From positions 12,466,501-12,530,500 of the forward strand of contig NC_088311.1 in the NCBI RefSeq assembly GCF_910592395.1: 64,000 nt of DNA. The letters run 5' to 3'. The position numbers were made by a program, and so were the translations under genes. Source of the stretch: Lineus longissimus. Its lineage: Eukaryota; Nemertea; Pilidiophora; Heteronemertea; Lineidae. Numbering within the stretch: the stretch's first letter is position 1; each line of letters begins with the position of its first letter. Of the stretch, positions 46,441-56,209 are shown piece by piece. The notes beneath the pieces were generated by a model. It had not been told where the DNA came from. It made no database searches and was given only the letters and a program-made list of their open reading frames with translations.

Positions 46441-47388
46441 TACCACACCATTTTTTAAACTTCATAACACACACAATATTTCTAGATAGGGTAATAGAGC
46501 TGGAGGTAAGGATCAAAGTGTTTTTTGAATTTTGAAAATCGGTCAATAAATAACGAAATGACATTGATTTATATATGAAGACCTCTTATTGTTTCACAAA
46601 TCCATTACAATGGGTTCTGTAGTACATTTGGACAAGTGGGTCACGTCATTTAGCAGGGGGGTAGGGGGGCCTACCCTAGGGCAAAGAATTTTTAAAAGGT
46701 TCACATTTCTCTCCTATTTTCTTGTCTACACTGCCCAAAAAAGGGCGGAAAATGATGAAAATTTCCGGACGGCATTTTTTTCTCATGCCGAATCCATTGG
46801 CGGCCATCTTGGGATCGGCGGCAGCCATCTTGGATTCAAAATGTCCGCCACTTATATTTATGCGGACTGCTATAGCAGGAGTCGGCAACGATGTGTGGCA
46901 TGTAATATGTCTACGGAAAGCTTGTGACGATGCTACTTCAACAAAAATGTCGGAATGAGTGGCGGCCATCTTGGATTTTCAATGGCGGCCATTTTACATT
47001 TTTACAACGCCGAGGTAAGTGTACATCACCAGGATACTGAACCTAATCATATTATGAAGGCATAAACAACTACCAAATCAGAAACAGAGAAAACAACACG
47101 TTGCACTTGGCAAAATGTTGAAGTGGCGGCCATCTTGGATTTGCGCGTCGGCCATTAATTTTTTTAAAGAATTTCGCGGGAAAAATATTTCTTACTACCA
47201 ACCTTGGCTTGTAATATATCAAAATCTACGTAATGAAATGTAAAATTCAACCGTAAGTACCTACCTATTACCTAATGAACACAGTTCTCTTAAATCTATG
47301 AAATGTGTTTAAACTCAAAACCCCAGGCTCAAAACATGATATCCGAACAAAGTTTCTAACAGACACAGATCCAACATAATTGTCATAC
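46441..47388. other. Intronic spacer with a cluster of YY1-type boxes
   Basis: CCATCTTGG/GGCGGCCAT boxes, the reverse complement of the YY1-type AAGATGGCGGC, occur at about 46,804, 46,826, 46,966, 46,984 and 47,128. No exon is recognised. Confidence 0.55.
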
Positions 47389-47390
47389 TA

Positions 47391-48929
47391 CAGTGGAACC
47401 CCGGTAACACGACCACCCAAGGGACTAAGCCGAAGTGGTCGTGTTACCGGGGTGGTCGCGTTAGTGAATTTAAGAATCATAAGTAGGTTTTCCCGCCAAA
47501 ACATCGTCCTAGCAGATATGCTGTGTGTACATTGACATGCATTAATGACTACGCCACCGGGTGATTCGATAATTTTGTGTGTATATTACGAATAAAAAAT
47601 CATTTTCTTGAGTGTTTTGCGTTTAATTTACAACTTATGTAAATGAGTAAATAAACTGACGAGAGCTAATTAGACCAAACATTACATTAAAACTTGAGCA
47701 TGCTAATTAGAGCAAGCATGTTATTCACACCATCGGCAGCTGCCCTTCTTGATGTCAAGCTAATATTCCCGCTAACATTGAGAGAGGTGATGTGAGAAGA
47801 TGTTGAGAATTCTTCCTGATGTCTTCCTGCTTTAACTTCAGCCAATTTGAACTGGTACTGATTAAATCATCTTTTTAAAAACGTATTTTATCAATTTTAC
47901 GACGTAGTAAGCATTCTTTACTTTGAGTATTGGTACTCTTACTAATCAACATAATTTATTTGTCCTAAAAACTACGTGTGCATGTGAATTTAAGAATCAT
48001 AAGTAGGTTTTCCCGCCAAAACATCGTCCTAGCAGATATGCTGTGTGTACATTGACATGCATTAATGACTACGCCACCGGGTGATTCGATAATTTTGTGT
48101 GTATATTACGAATAAAAAATCATTTTCTTGAGTGTTTTGCGTTTAATTTACAACTTATGTAAATGAGTAAATAAACTGACGAGAGCTAATTAGACCAAAC
48201 ATTACATTAAAACTTGAGCATGCTAATTAGAGCAAGCATGTTATTCACACCATCGGCAGCTGCCCTTCTTGATGTCAAGCTAATATTCCCGCTAACATTG
48301 AGAGAGGTGATGTGAGAAGATGTTGAGAATTCTTCCTGATGTCTTCCTGCTTTAACTTCAGCCAATTTGAACTGGTACTGATTAAATCATCTTTTTAAAA
48401 ACGTATTTTATCAATTTTACGACGTAGTAAGCATTCTTTACTTTGAGTATTGGTACTCTTACTAATCAACATAATTTATTTGTCCTAAAAACTACGTGTG
48501 CATGCCTCTTGACATTATTTAATACTAAATGATGAAAAACAAACCGTGAGTCGAAAAGAAAGTTTATTCTTCATTTTATTTGCGCTTACATTTGATCAAA
48601 CTCACTTACACATCATTTATTTTCATATGGATTCCCATGGTCATTGTGTTCGAGGTGCTAACTATCAACACGGATTTGCGAGAAGGTGCCAATTGATACG
48701 ATGCGGTCATGGTTGATTACGGCAATTAGGCCTCATGGTCGCGTTAGCGGGGTTAATTTGCAGTTTGGGACCGACCAAGCTGGTGGTCGCGGTTTGGGTA
48801 CCGGGGTGGTCGTGTTAGTGAGGGCCAGTTAATGGGAATTAGAGAGAAAACCATTCGGGACCGGAGAATTTTGGTCGTGTTCGCGGGGTGGTCGCGTTAC
48901 TGAGGTGGTCGCCGACCGGGGTTCCACTG
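47391..48929. mobile_element. pogo/Tigger-like DNA transposon, non-autonomous, 1,539 bp
   Basis: The ends are CAGTGGAACCCCGGT (47,391) and its inverted copy (ending 48,929), flanked by TA (47,389-47,390 and 48,930-48,931). Similarity continues through CGACCACC. The left end folds on itself: an 18-bp stem starting at 47,400 (CCCCGGTAACACGACCAC) pairs perfectly with a copy starting about 47,436. Subterminal GGTCGYGTTAS boxes cluster at both ends. No transposase reading frame is present. CAGTGGAAC ends with a TA duplication fit pogo/Tigger relatives in the Tc1/mariner group. Confidence 0.9.
47465..48504 (+). repeat. 520-bp perfect tandem duplication inside the pogo-like element
   Basis: The segment 47,465-47,984 is repeated at 47,985-48,504. 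Line-by-line comparison shows no difference. It is either a very recent duplication or an assembly artefact. Without it the element would be 1,019 bp. Confidence 0.95.
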
Positions 48930-48997
48930 TATAGTAAATCAGAGTCCTGTCTCACTGCACAACCGTCAACTAAACATGAAATTATTTTCCTTTAAAG

Positions 48998-49075
48998 ATT
49001 CTTCATCCTTCATTCCTTTCCAATTCTCTGACTGTGTGGATATGTCACAGTGGATGGAGGAGTATTCCTGGAAAG
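48998..49075 (+). CDS. Weak candidate exon of the nested plus-strand gene
   Basis: Between acceptor TTTAAAG and donor GAAAG|GTAAAC there is a 78-nt open stretch of phase 1 on both sides (2 nt, 25 codons, 1 nt). It reads SSSFIPFQFSDCVDMSQWM and EEYSWK. The phase fits the donor at 36,230. There is no recognisable domain, so it may be chance. Confidence 0.25.
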
Positions 49076-49893
49076 GTAAACAAACATTTATATTGTTAAC
49101 CTGTGAAAAAAGTAAGAAATCAGGCCATCACAATTGACACATGACACCAAAAAACTCAGGCATACCTCTACCAATCGATTTTTATTAACATGTGACAATG
49201 CATTAAGCTTTGAATTAAAAAAATAACCTATAACTATAAGTTTGAGTGCAAAAATAGATTTAAATTAAAGATTCCAGGAAATTCATGGAAAAACAACATA
49301 CTCCACCCGAACCAGGAAGTAAAATGGAACAGTCCCGCAAACTGACCAATCACAATGCGCCAATGGGGTCACGTGACTAATCCCAATAATTAATGCGGGA
49401 GAGTACGCTACTTAGATTCGCCGAACCCGTTCTGCATTTGAAGCGGCCTGTACCTTCCAACTTTCACGATTGTTTTTTCGTATCAAACGGCAAAATAATT
49501 TTATATCACTGCATTCATTGTATTCTTAAGACTTATAAATAACTAACCGCAAGCTTTTCTGAGCGTTTTTGGTCGTAGATTGGCTGAAATCGACTTTGTA
49601 AACGTCAAATTGACAAAGTTGAAACTCACTTGTTTATTCTCCGTTTCCGGATGTTCGTGGTGCGGGGTGAAGCGGATAGCTTCCTCTGATTGGTCAAAAA
49701 ATATCACAATATTAAGATGAACCGCGAGTTCCCTCTTGCAGAAATAGGAAGTGTGGTATGATGTACCAAACTGCCGATCAGCTAACGATGTTGCCAGGCG
49801 CTCCGTAGCGCTTTGCACGACGTAACGTCGCGATGTACGTAACAGTGCGTACATTGTAATCTGATGCGTTTTCTGAAGAGTGTGGTATAGCTA
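49076..49893. other. Intronic spacer
   Basis: No exon is recognised. A GTCACGTGAC E-box palindrome lies at about 49,370-49,379. Confidence 0.4.
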
Positions 49894-50041
49894 CTATAGA
49901 TCCATGCACTTGATTGGGACCAACGTTTACGGAAACGTCGCGTCTCTTCACGTTACAGTAATGTAAAATGCATGGTGACGTGACGACAGCCAACACTACG
50001 TCATGTAAACGTTGTTCCCAATCAAGTGCATGAATCTATAG
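49894..50041. mobile_element. 148-bp MITE with about 38-bp inverted ends
   Basis: CTATAGATCCATGCACTTGA, then TTGGGACCAACGTTTAC, is mirrored at 50,041 on the other strand with two or three mismatches. The family e sequence around 56,090 (GCTACTTCTAGCAGGGATG) shows the site without the insertion. The core carries ACGTCGCG and GGTGACGTGACG. Confidence 0.85.
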
Positions 50042-50414
50042 CAGTGATGCGAATGTATGTCAGTTTGGGGCGGGAAATTCAAACCAGGGTCAACTGGGGT
50101 CAAACAACATTTTTGCTCAGTACCGCCAACTGCTGATATAAATCGAAACTAATCTGTTTTATATCAAATTTTCTATATCATGCAGACCTCTTCAACTTCA
50201 TTTCAAGCTTCTATATCTGCTGGAATAAAGCGACATAAATTGAAAATGATGACTTTGTTGAGCAGTAATTTTACAAATAATATAAAAGTTACTTTGTTCT
50301 AAAGACGCTTTATGTTTGGGCCAATTTCGTAGAAACCACGACAGAATAATGATTAGGTATGTGTGAACATGACTATATGAGCAAGATTTGTAGTGAAATG
50401 TCTCATCTTACAAA
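50042..50414 (+). mobile_element. Family e element, copy 3, partial
   Basis: CAGTGATGCGAATGTATGTC through GGGGTCAAACAAC to CATTTCAAGCTTC (about 50,042-50,225) matches 56,100-56,207 plus 57,845-57,905, and also 5,170-5,330. The rest of the interval is unrecognised. Confidence 0.7.
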
Positions 50415-51452
50415 ATGAAATGGCTAGGGCCATTGTGCTCACCTCATGTGGAGGAAAGATGGATAAAGAGCATGGTATTGTGTCATGTAGTGTTAGGTTT
50501 GATGTAGGTCCAAGCAATTACAATTTCCCCAAAATGGCCAATTTACAGTACATTCGACCTCTGTGACCTTGAAAAGCAGGTCAAATCAAAGAAGACCCGG
50601 GTGACACATTGAATGGTTGTAAGAATTAGATGTACCTATGATATAAAATTGGTGCCAATCGGGCAAGTTATACTAGGAATAATGGCATTTTGAAGAATTT
50701 AGGATTTGGCCCCCTCCCTGGAGGCCAAACGGCAAATCAGATCGCACCAAACTTCGGTACCTGAGACCACCTGACCAAGGGGTACATGTGTACTTAATTT
50801 GTGATCAATAGTCATTGCAGTTAAGAAACGTGCCATAGTTACGGCCTGACGGCGAATTTACGCCATTTGACCTCTGTGACCTTGACAAGAAGGTCAAATT
50901 AAAAACCTGTGTGACATATACTGTATGGTGGTTAGATGTACCCATGATATCAAATTGGTGGCAATCGGGCAAGAAGTTAAGGAATAATCACATTTTTAAG
51001 GTTTTTGGATTTTGCCCCCTGGTGGTCAAGTGGTGAATCATATTGGACCAAACTTCGGTCCCTGAGATTACCTGACTAAGGGGTAAATGTGTACCAAATT
51101 TGGGATCAATAGTCATTGCAGTTTAGAAACGTGCCATCGTTACATCCTAACGGCCAATTTACACCATTTGACCTCTGTGACCTTGAAAAGGAGGTCAAAT
51201 CAAAAACCCGGAGGATATATGATGCACCTTTGCTAGAAGTACCTACCATATTTTTTTCAAAATTTCCTGACTACTATTAAGGGAGATATTGCATATTTTC
51301 ACTTTTAACGTTTGGCCCCCTGGTGGCCAAATCATGAAACGAATCATTCCGAAACTTGGTGTCCAAGGTGTCATTACATAAGGGTACATGTGTACCAAGT
51401 TTCAACTCAATAGCTCTAACAGTTACGAAACGTGCCCTGCTAACGGACGACG

Positions 51453-51487
<35 letters not shown>

Positions 51488-51543
51488 ACGACGGACGCCA
51501 CGGTATGGGATAAGCTCACCTCTGCTAAGAGGTGAGCTAAAAA
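50415..51543 (+). mobile_element. HINE-like element, family a, full length
   Basis: It starts ATGAAATGGCTAGGGCC with TGCTCACCT at 50,436-50,444. It ends in (ACG)n (about 51,455-51,487) and a hairpin, AGCTCACCTCT pairing with AGAGGTGAGCT (51,513-51,538), then AAAAA. The module period is 301 bp (CTGG boxes at 50,718, 51,019 and 51,320). Half-site cores are at 50,555-50,583, 50,868-50,896 and 51,169-51,197. TTAAGAAACGTGCCATAGTTAC-type boxes separate the modules. Confidence 0.85.
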
Positions 51544-52440
51544 GGAGATGATAATTAAGCACTCTTTTTGCATCAATCTCCACAAATTCATGCCTCAATT
51601 TTGTTAAAACCACTGTCAGATTGATGACTATGTCTATGATACCTGAATATATGCTATTTTGTTTGGAGATCGTCTCAATACAATTGGACCTCTGCATTCA
51701 GGATAGGGGTATATAAGCTGCAGGGGTACTCTGCTCGTATTATCGAGATGCGCCTTATACACTCACAATGCTGTATTACTGTATTACAAACCAGGTTTGA
51801 ATAATGGCATATGAGTTGGGTGCACAACTTCACACCTTTTTTGTCACAGTGGTTGAATTTATGGAATTGGAAATTTTGACCATATCCTTAGAAACTGCAT
51901 ACCACAAACGCTGTTTGACCCCATGGCTTGAAACATTGTGAGAAGATCATGTAATGACCGAAGAAAATGTGCAAAAAGCTGGAGTTAAGTGCTAGTTAAT
52001 ATCATTAAAATTTTAATGAGTTGAATTTTTTTCGGTCAACCTGTAGAAAAGATGGCCCGAGTTAAGAATACATCCCCATCACTCGGGAGATACTCATGAA
52101 ACTATACGCCGCTCGTAACCTGTCACCACTACTACCAAGCATCAATTGGAGATATTCAAGTAGCTATTAGCAACCTGACAAACCATCAATGACATTGAAA
52201 TCCAGAATTATCACAGTACAGACTATTCAGTAGCAGCCAGCGTGGATTGCCCTAACAGGACACGGGCCGAAGACCCTCAAGCATGATCCCCGAGAATTAG
52301 CAACATGACAATCCATCACAGACACCGACGACACCGGAACTAAAATTACTACCATGAGGAGACTTTGACTTTGCAATCTTATTCTTACTACCGGTAAAAT
52401 TCCCGATTTAATGTTAGCAGTATGGCTATGTAGGGCGAGA
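51544..52440. other. Intronic spacer
   Basis: No element or exon is recognised. Confidence 0.4.
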
Positions 52441-53047
52441 AATTTCAAATGTCACCATTGCCGGTATACAATCACACGAAATTTGGTTGCACTCCGACTT
52501 TGTTTACATTTCAAGATGGCCGCCTGGTGGCCATATTTGAAGTCCGAGCGGGACACATTTTTTGGGTAGAATAGAAGGCCCCTAGATATATGTCCTCAAA
52601 GTTTAGAACCTTCTAGCTCAAATAGAAACGAAACGTGCCACCTATCGGTGATTTAGTGAACTTTGACATCTGTGACCTTGAAAAGTACATCAAATCAAAA
52701 ACTCCGGTAATATTTCATTTAACCTTATTAGATACACCCACCATAAACATTTCACACTCTACATACAACCATTCAAAGAGGCAAAAAACCATTCAAAAAG
52801 GCAAAAACCAAATTCCAAGATGGCCGCCTGGAGGCCACAAAGAAGATCATATCGCGAAAAAGTAAAGTCTGGGCATATTGCCCAAAGCTACCATCACACC
52901 AAGTTTTAGCCATCTTGCCCTAGCGGTGACAAAACGTGCTCCGATTAGGGACGACGACAGACGCCGACGCAGAGGAAACGTGCTCCGCCAAAAGACGATG
53001 ACGACGGACGCTATGGTATCGTATAGGCTCCCCAGAGGTGAGCTAAC
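52441..53047 (+). mobile_element. HINE-like element, family a, 5'-truncated
   Basis: Modules match 23,345-23,870 (CAAGATGGCCGCCTGG, GGGTAGAATAGA, TCTAGCTCAAATAG). A degenerate core lies at 52,664-52,692. The 3' end is GACGACGACGGACG and AGAGGTGAGCTAA at about 53,033-53,046, only about 45 bp from the Rab10-like exon end at 53,091. Confidence 0.7.
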
Positions 53048-53090
53048 TAGAACTAAAAAAAATGAAGATTATAAACTTGTTCATACTTAC

Positions 53091-53180
53091 TACTGTTCCT
53101 CGCTCTCTACTGACTTGTCGTTTGTCTTCTATGTCACATTTGTTACCTAGGATCATCCGTTCCACATCTTCATTAGCGTG
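53091..53180 (-). CDS. rab10: Rab10-like GTPase, internal exon (G4 motif NKCD)
   Basis: The exon is 90 nt, 30 residues, phase 0 on both sides. The minus-strand acceptor is TTTGCAG and the donor GTA|GTAAGTATG. It encodes HANEDVERMILGNKCDIEDK and then RQVSRERGTV. NKCD is the G4 guanine-specificity motif, and the block beginning HANEDVERM is typical of Rab10 and close relatives. The spliced product continues with IAREHN in the exon at 28,709. Exons for the N-terminal half (P-loop, switch I and II) are not in the window and must lie beyond 64,000. Rab8 or Rab13 are the alternatives. The pairing with IAREH and the CC end favours Rab10. Confidence 0.92.
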
Positions 53181-53848
53181 CTGCAAACACAAAACAATGT
53201 TACACTCTCCAGAACAATTCCAATAAGGCTTTTAAACAAGCTTAATGAAGTTCAGCTTGAGACAAACCAGTCCATTAGATACATGGTCACAAGCTACGAC
53301 AACTACATCTTGTAGTTAATGTAGTCTGGACCTTTGTATCAATTCCTTCGAAGTGCAGGTAGTGAAAAACCAGCCCAGTCGATGTGTGGTCACAACCTTG
53401 GGGCAAACAGTTTAAGAACCTTAACATCAAATCAAAATCAATCGGAGCGAACAGTTAAGGCAGTATGTACCTTAAAGTGATACTATGATGTGATTTACAA
53501 CTTTGCGGAAATACGTCCGTTTTTAATTGTTGATCACAAATGTAAAGCTCAAATTTTCCATTTTTGATTAGATTTATTATAAAATCGCTGTTTTAATCGC
53601 GTCAGACTGGCCTACTGCCGAAGACGTTTTGAAAAACCCGCACTAAGTCACGTGACCTCATGACGTCACAACATGAACAAGTCAGACCGTCGAATATTTT
53701 CCTATTCGCTCTAGGAAGAAGCTACATCCGCAGTAGTTCGCGTACGCTCAGGAAAATCTAATGAATATTAAATAAGATCTAAAAATAGTTTTAGGAATAC
53801 CATTATTATGACGTCAGCAATGGAATTTCCTGGTTGGACTTAGGAAAT
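53181..53848. other. Rab10-like upstream intron, repeated CCAGCCCAGT-type block
   Basis: About 53,260-53,410 shares diverged tandem motifs (GTCTGGACCTTT, GAGACAAACCAG, GGTCACAACC) with 54,515-54,720. CRE octamers lie at 53,661-53,668 and 53,809-53,816, and a GTCACGTGAC E-box at about 53,647-53,656. Confidence 0.5.
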
Positions 53849-54178
53849 TTATGATGAAATGACTAGGACTGTGGACTTGGGGGGAGGGGCCGTCCCTTCC
53901 CTTACTTCGTTACTTCGAGATTTTTTCCAAATGTGCTGGAAGACCCCCAACGGCAGACGAATTTGGAGTTGGTTCTCGAAGTTGTGTTCCGGCGGAGCAT
54001 CAGGAGGAGAAGATGAACCACCGGCTGGTGACCTCTTGACTCGAACTTCATGGTGACGGCCCGGTTCTTTGATAGGGTCAGGCCAGCGGAAAACCCCAAC
54101 ACCTTCAGTTTTGCTGGTGTTGCCGCAAAACATCGCAGCACAACGCCACCCGACAACCCTTTTCTTCTTCTTCTCCAT
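53849..54178 (-). pseudogene. Decayed THAP-domain exon
   Basis: The minus-strand frame from ATG at 54,178 starts MEKKKKRVVGWRCAAMFCGN, then TSKTEGVGVFRWPDP. This fits the first half of a THAP zinc finger (C-x(4)-C and the FRWP block). The second half does not fit: where W and C-x(2)-H-F are expected, the frame reads APPEHNFEN, so a zinc-ligand cysteine is missing. The open frame continues without THAP features to about 53,849. THAP domains bind DNA and derive from or feed P-type transposases. I infer a degenerate copy. CRE octamers flank it on both sides (53,809 and 54,308). Confidence 0.55.
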
Positions 54179-54924
54179 AATCTTCAGTTCTTATCGTGTA
54201 TATATTGGATGGAATGTCAATGGTCAATGACAGTTGTAAATAAACGAATGAGATTTTTTTTTTTCGTGGGAATGTAAACCACCGCGACGGCGAAAATGTT
54301 CATGTTGTGACGTCATCAACGAAAACGTCTTTGGTGTAGCGCGATTTCAACGGCATCGCCGTCCGGGCGGGATTAAATCCATCAATTTCTAGAAAATGTG
54401 CATTTCGATTCGAAACCTTACCGATTCATGAGAAAGTGACGTAGTCATTTGTCAAAAACAGCTAAAACATTATATGGTGAAATTTGACACGAGGTAACCC
54501 TTTAACATCAAATCCTTTGAAGTGCAAATTGAGACAAACCAGCCCAGTAGATGCATGGCCACAACCAGACACAGTCTGGACCTTTTTGATAAATTCCTTT
54601 ATAGTGTAGGTTGGTTGTGACAACCTAGTCCTGTGAACATGGTCCAGCCAAAGGTGGGACAGCCATACAGTAATTGCCATCGGCTTTAAATCATGGACAA
54701 CCAAGCAGTTGAAAAGTGCAAGGTGAGGACAAAGTCCAAGGGGTATGATTTCTTAGCCCACGTTAATAGCGAGTAAAAACTTAACAGATACACATGATTT
54801 TTTCAACTGCCACATACGGTTTTGTTTATTTAATCAAGTTTGAGGTAAGTATTACAGTGAAAATTCTTCTGATGACCGCGCAGGAGCACTCGTTTTGGAT
54901 GGGAGGTGCAAGGTGTTCGTTTGG
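54179..54924. other. Non-coding stretch
   Basis: The segment 54,515-54,720 is related to 53,260-53,410. A CRE octamer lies at 54,308-54,315. No exon is recognised. Confidence 0.4.
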
Positions 54925-56209
54925 TTCTATGAGTACAAGTGTAGCTCAGTTCCTTTCTCTCTGTGATCTGTGATGTGGTCACCAAAAACGTTCAAATGCA
55001 GCTGTAGATAATTCCTTGTAAAACATAATGAGAAAACATTATAATTTTGATTGCCAAGTTATAAAATACGAGACCTATAACAACTGATAAGGCGCTAATG
55101 ATTATTGATCAAGGTAAAGGTAGGAACTACTGAGGAAGTACTAAAGATCAAGGAAGTTCATCAATATGATTGTGAATATAATAAGAGTGTGTTGATCTGC
55201 CCCAGTTGGATGCATTGTGCTGTACAGTGTGCAAATGTGTATCGCATTGTTTGTCGACATTTCAAGTCTCCGGAGTAGATCGTCAACTGCGCTGTTTATT
55301 TACATTTTGTCAACCTTACCCATGACTTCATAATGATGTTTATTATTGTCTTGTTTATTCACATTAGTTACGCTATGCGACAAGACTCCTTTGTTCAGTA
55401 ATCCATATTTTAGAGCCGGACTTTGACGACATCATTTTAGATCAGATACTCTGGCCGCCATTTTGAGTGACAACTTTAGGTATCATGTGACAGTGACTTC
55501 TTAGCACATGATCGTTTCGTCTGCTTGTGCATAAATTAAACCCAGTTTTGTCGGGCGCTAAAAAGCATGATATCTCAATAAATTGTGGGTGAACATGTAA
55601 AATATTTTAATATATTGACTGCAGAATCATCAAGGATGTAGAAAGAGCTTGGACTAAAAAAACGAAGCTGTGAAAAGAGGCAAAATTTGTCATTTTCGTA
55701 ATGTTGCGTTTACAGTACATTTCTACAGAGACACTGCATCGCCACTTCTATACTTCAAAAAGAAGGTCACCTGGATTTGAAGGTTATTTTAATCAATTTG
55801 GGTTGAACCCATCGTCAACAGAGCTTATGAACAAATTCCAATAAATCTTTTTTATGAGTGTATTAAGTTTTGTACCGTAATTAATTTCAGAAATGGCTTA
55901 AGATAGAAAATATGACACTTACCTAAAATCAATCCGGTCGAATTTTTTCCAGCGCATTACATCAGCGGGCAAGAAAACTCACACAGTGCATCGCCTTGTC
56001 CTCTCTGCCACTATTAGCTTCCATGTTCGAAAGTCATTGTACATTATACATTCCGTTGGAGCAAATTCAGCACACTCGGCGATAATGGCGGCTACTTCTA
56101 GCAGGGATGTAAATGTATGTCATTTTGGGGCGGGATATTCAAACCAGGGTCAACTGGGGTCAAACGACATTTTTGCTCAGTACCGCCAACTGGCGATATA
56201 ATTCGAAAA
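54925..56209 (+). mobile_element. Family e element, copy 4, main part
   Basis: This is the most complete copy: TTCTATGAGTACAAGTGTAG through GGCGCTAATGATT, AATCATCAAGGATG and GGGGTCAAACGAC to GCGATATAATTCGAAA. It continues at 57,845-58,120 and 59,037-59,083, interrupted by a HINE and a hAT-like element. It provides empty sites for the insertions at 41,516 and 49,894. Confidence 0.8.

Larger units (their letters stand above)
28710..53090 (-). other. 24.4-kb intron of the Rab10-like gene
   Basis: This intron is bounded by the donor GTAAGTATG at 53,082-53,090 and the acceptor at 28,710-28,712, both phase 0. It holds a stack of transposons (listed separately) and a plus-strand candidate gene at 33.2-41 kb. 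The long intron is consistent with transposon-driven growth. Confidence 0.85.

Noticed and set aside
46152-46535. Plus-strand 127-codon open frame
   Set aside because: It lies in a family e repeat whose other copies (55,860 and 4,940) do not keep the frame.
53901-54156. Second minus-strand frame overlapping the THAP-like exon
   Set aside because: It is the shifted frame of the same decayed exon and carries no zinc-binding pattern.
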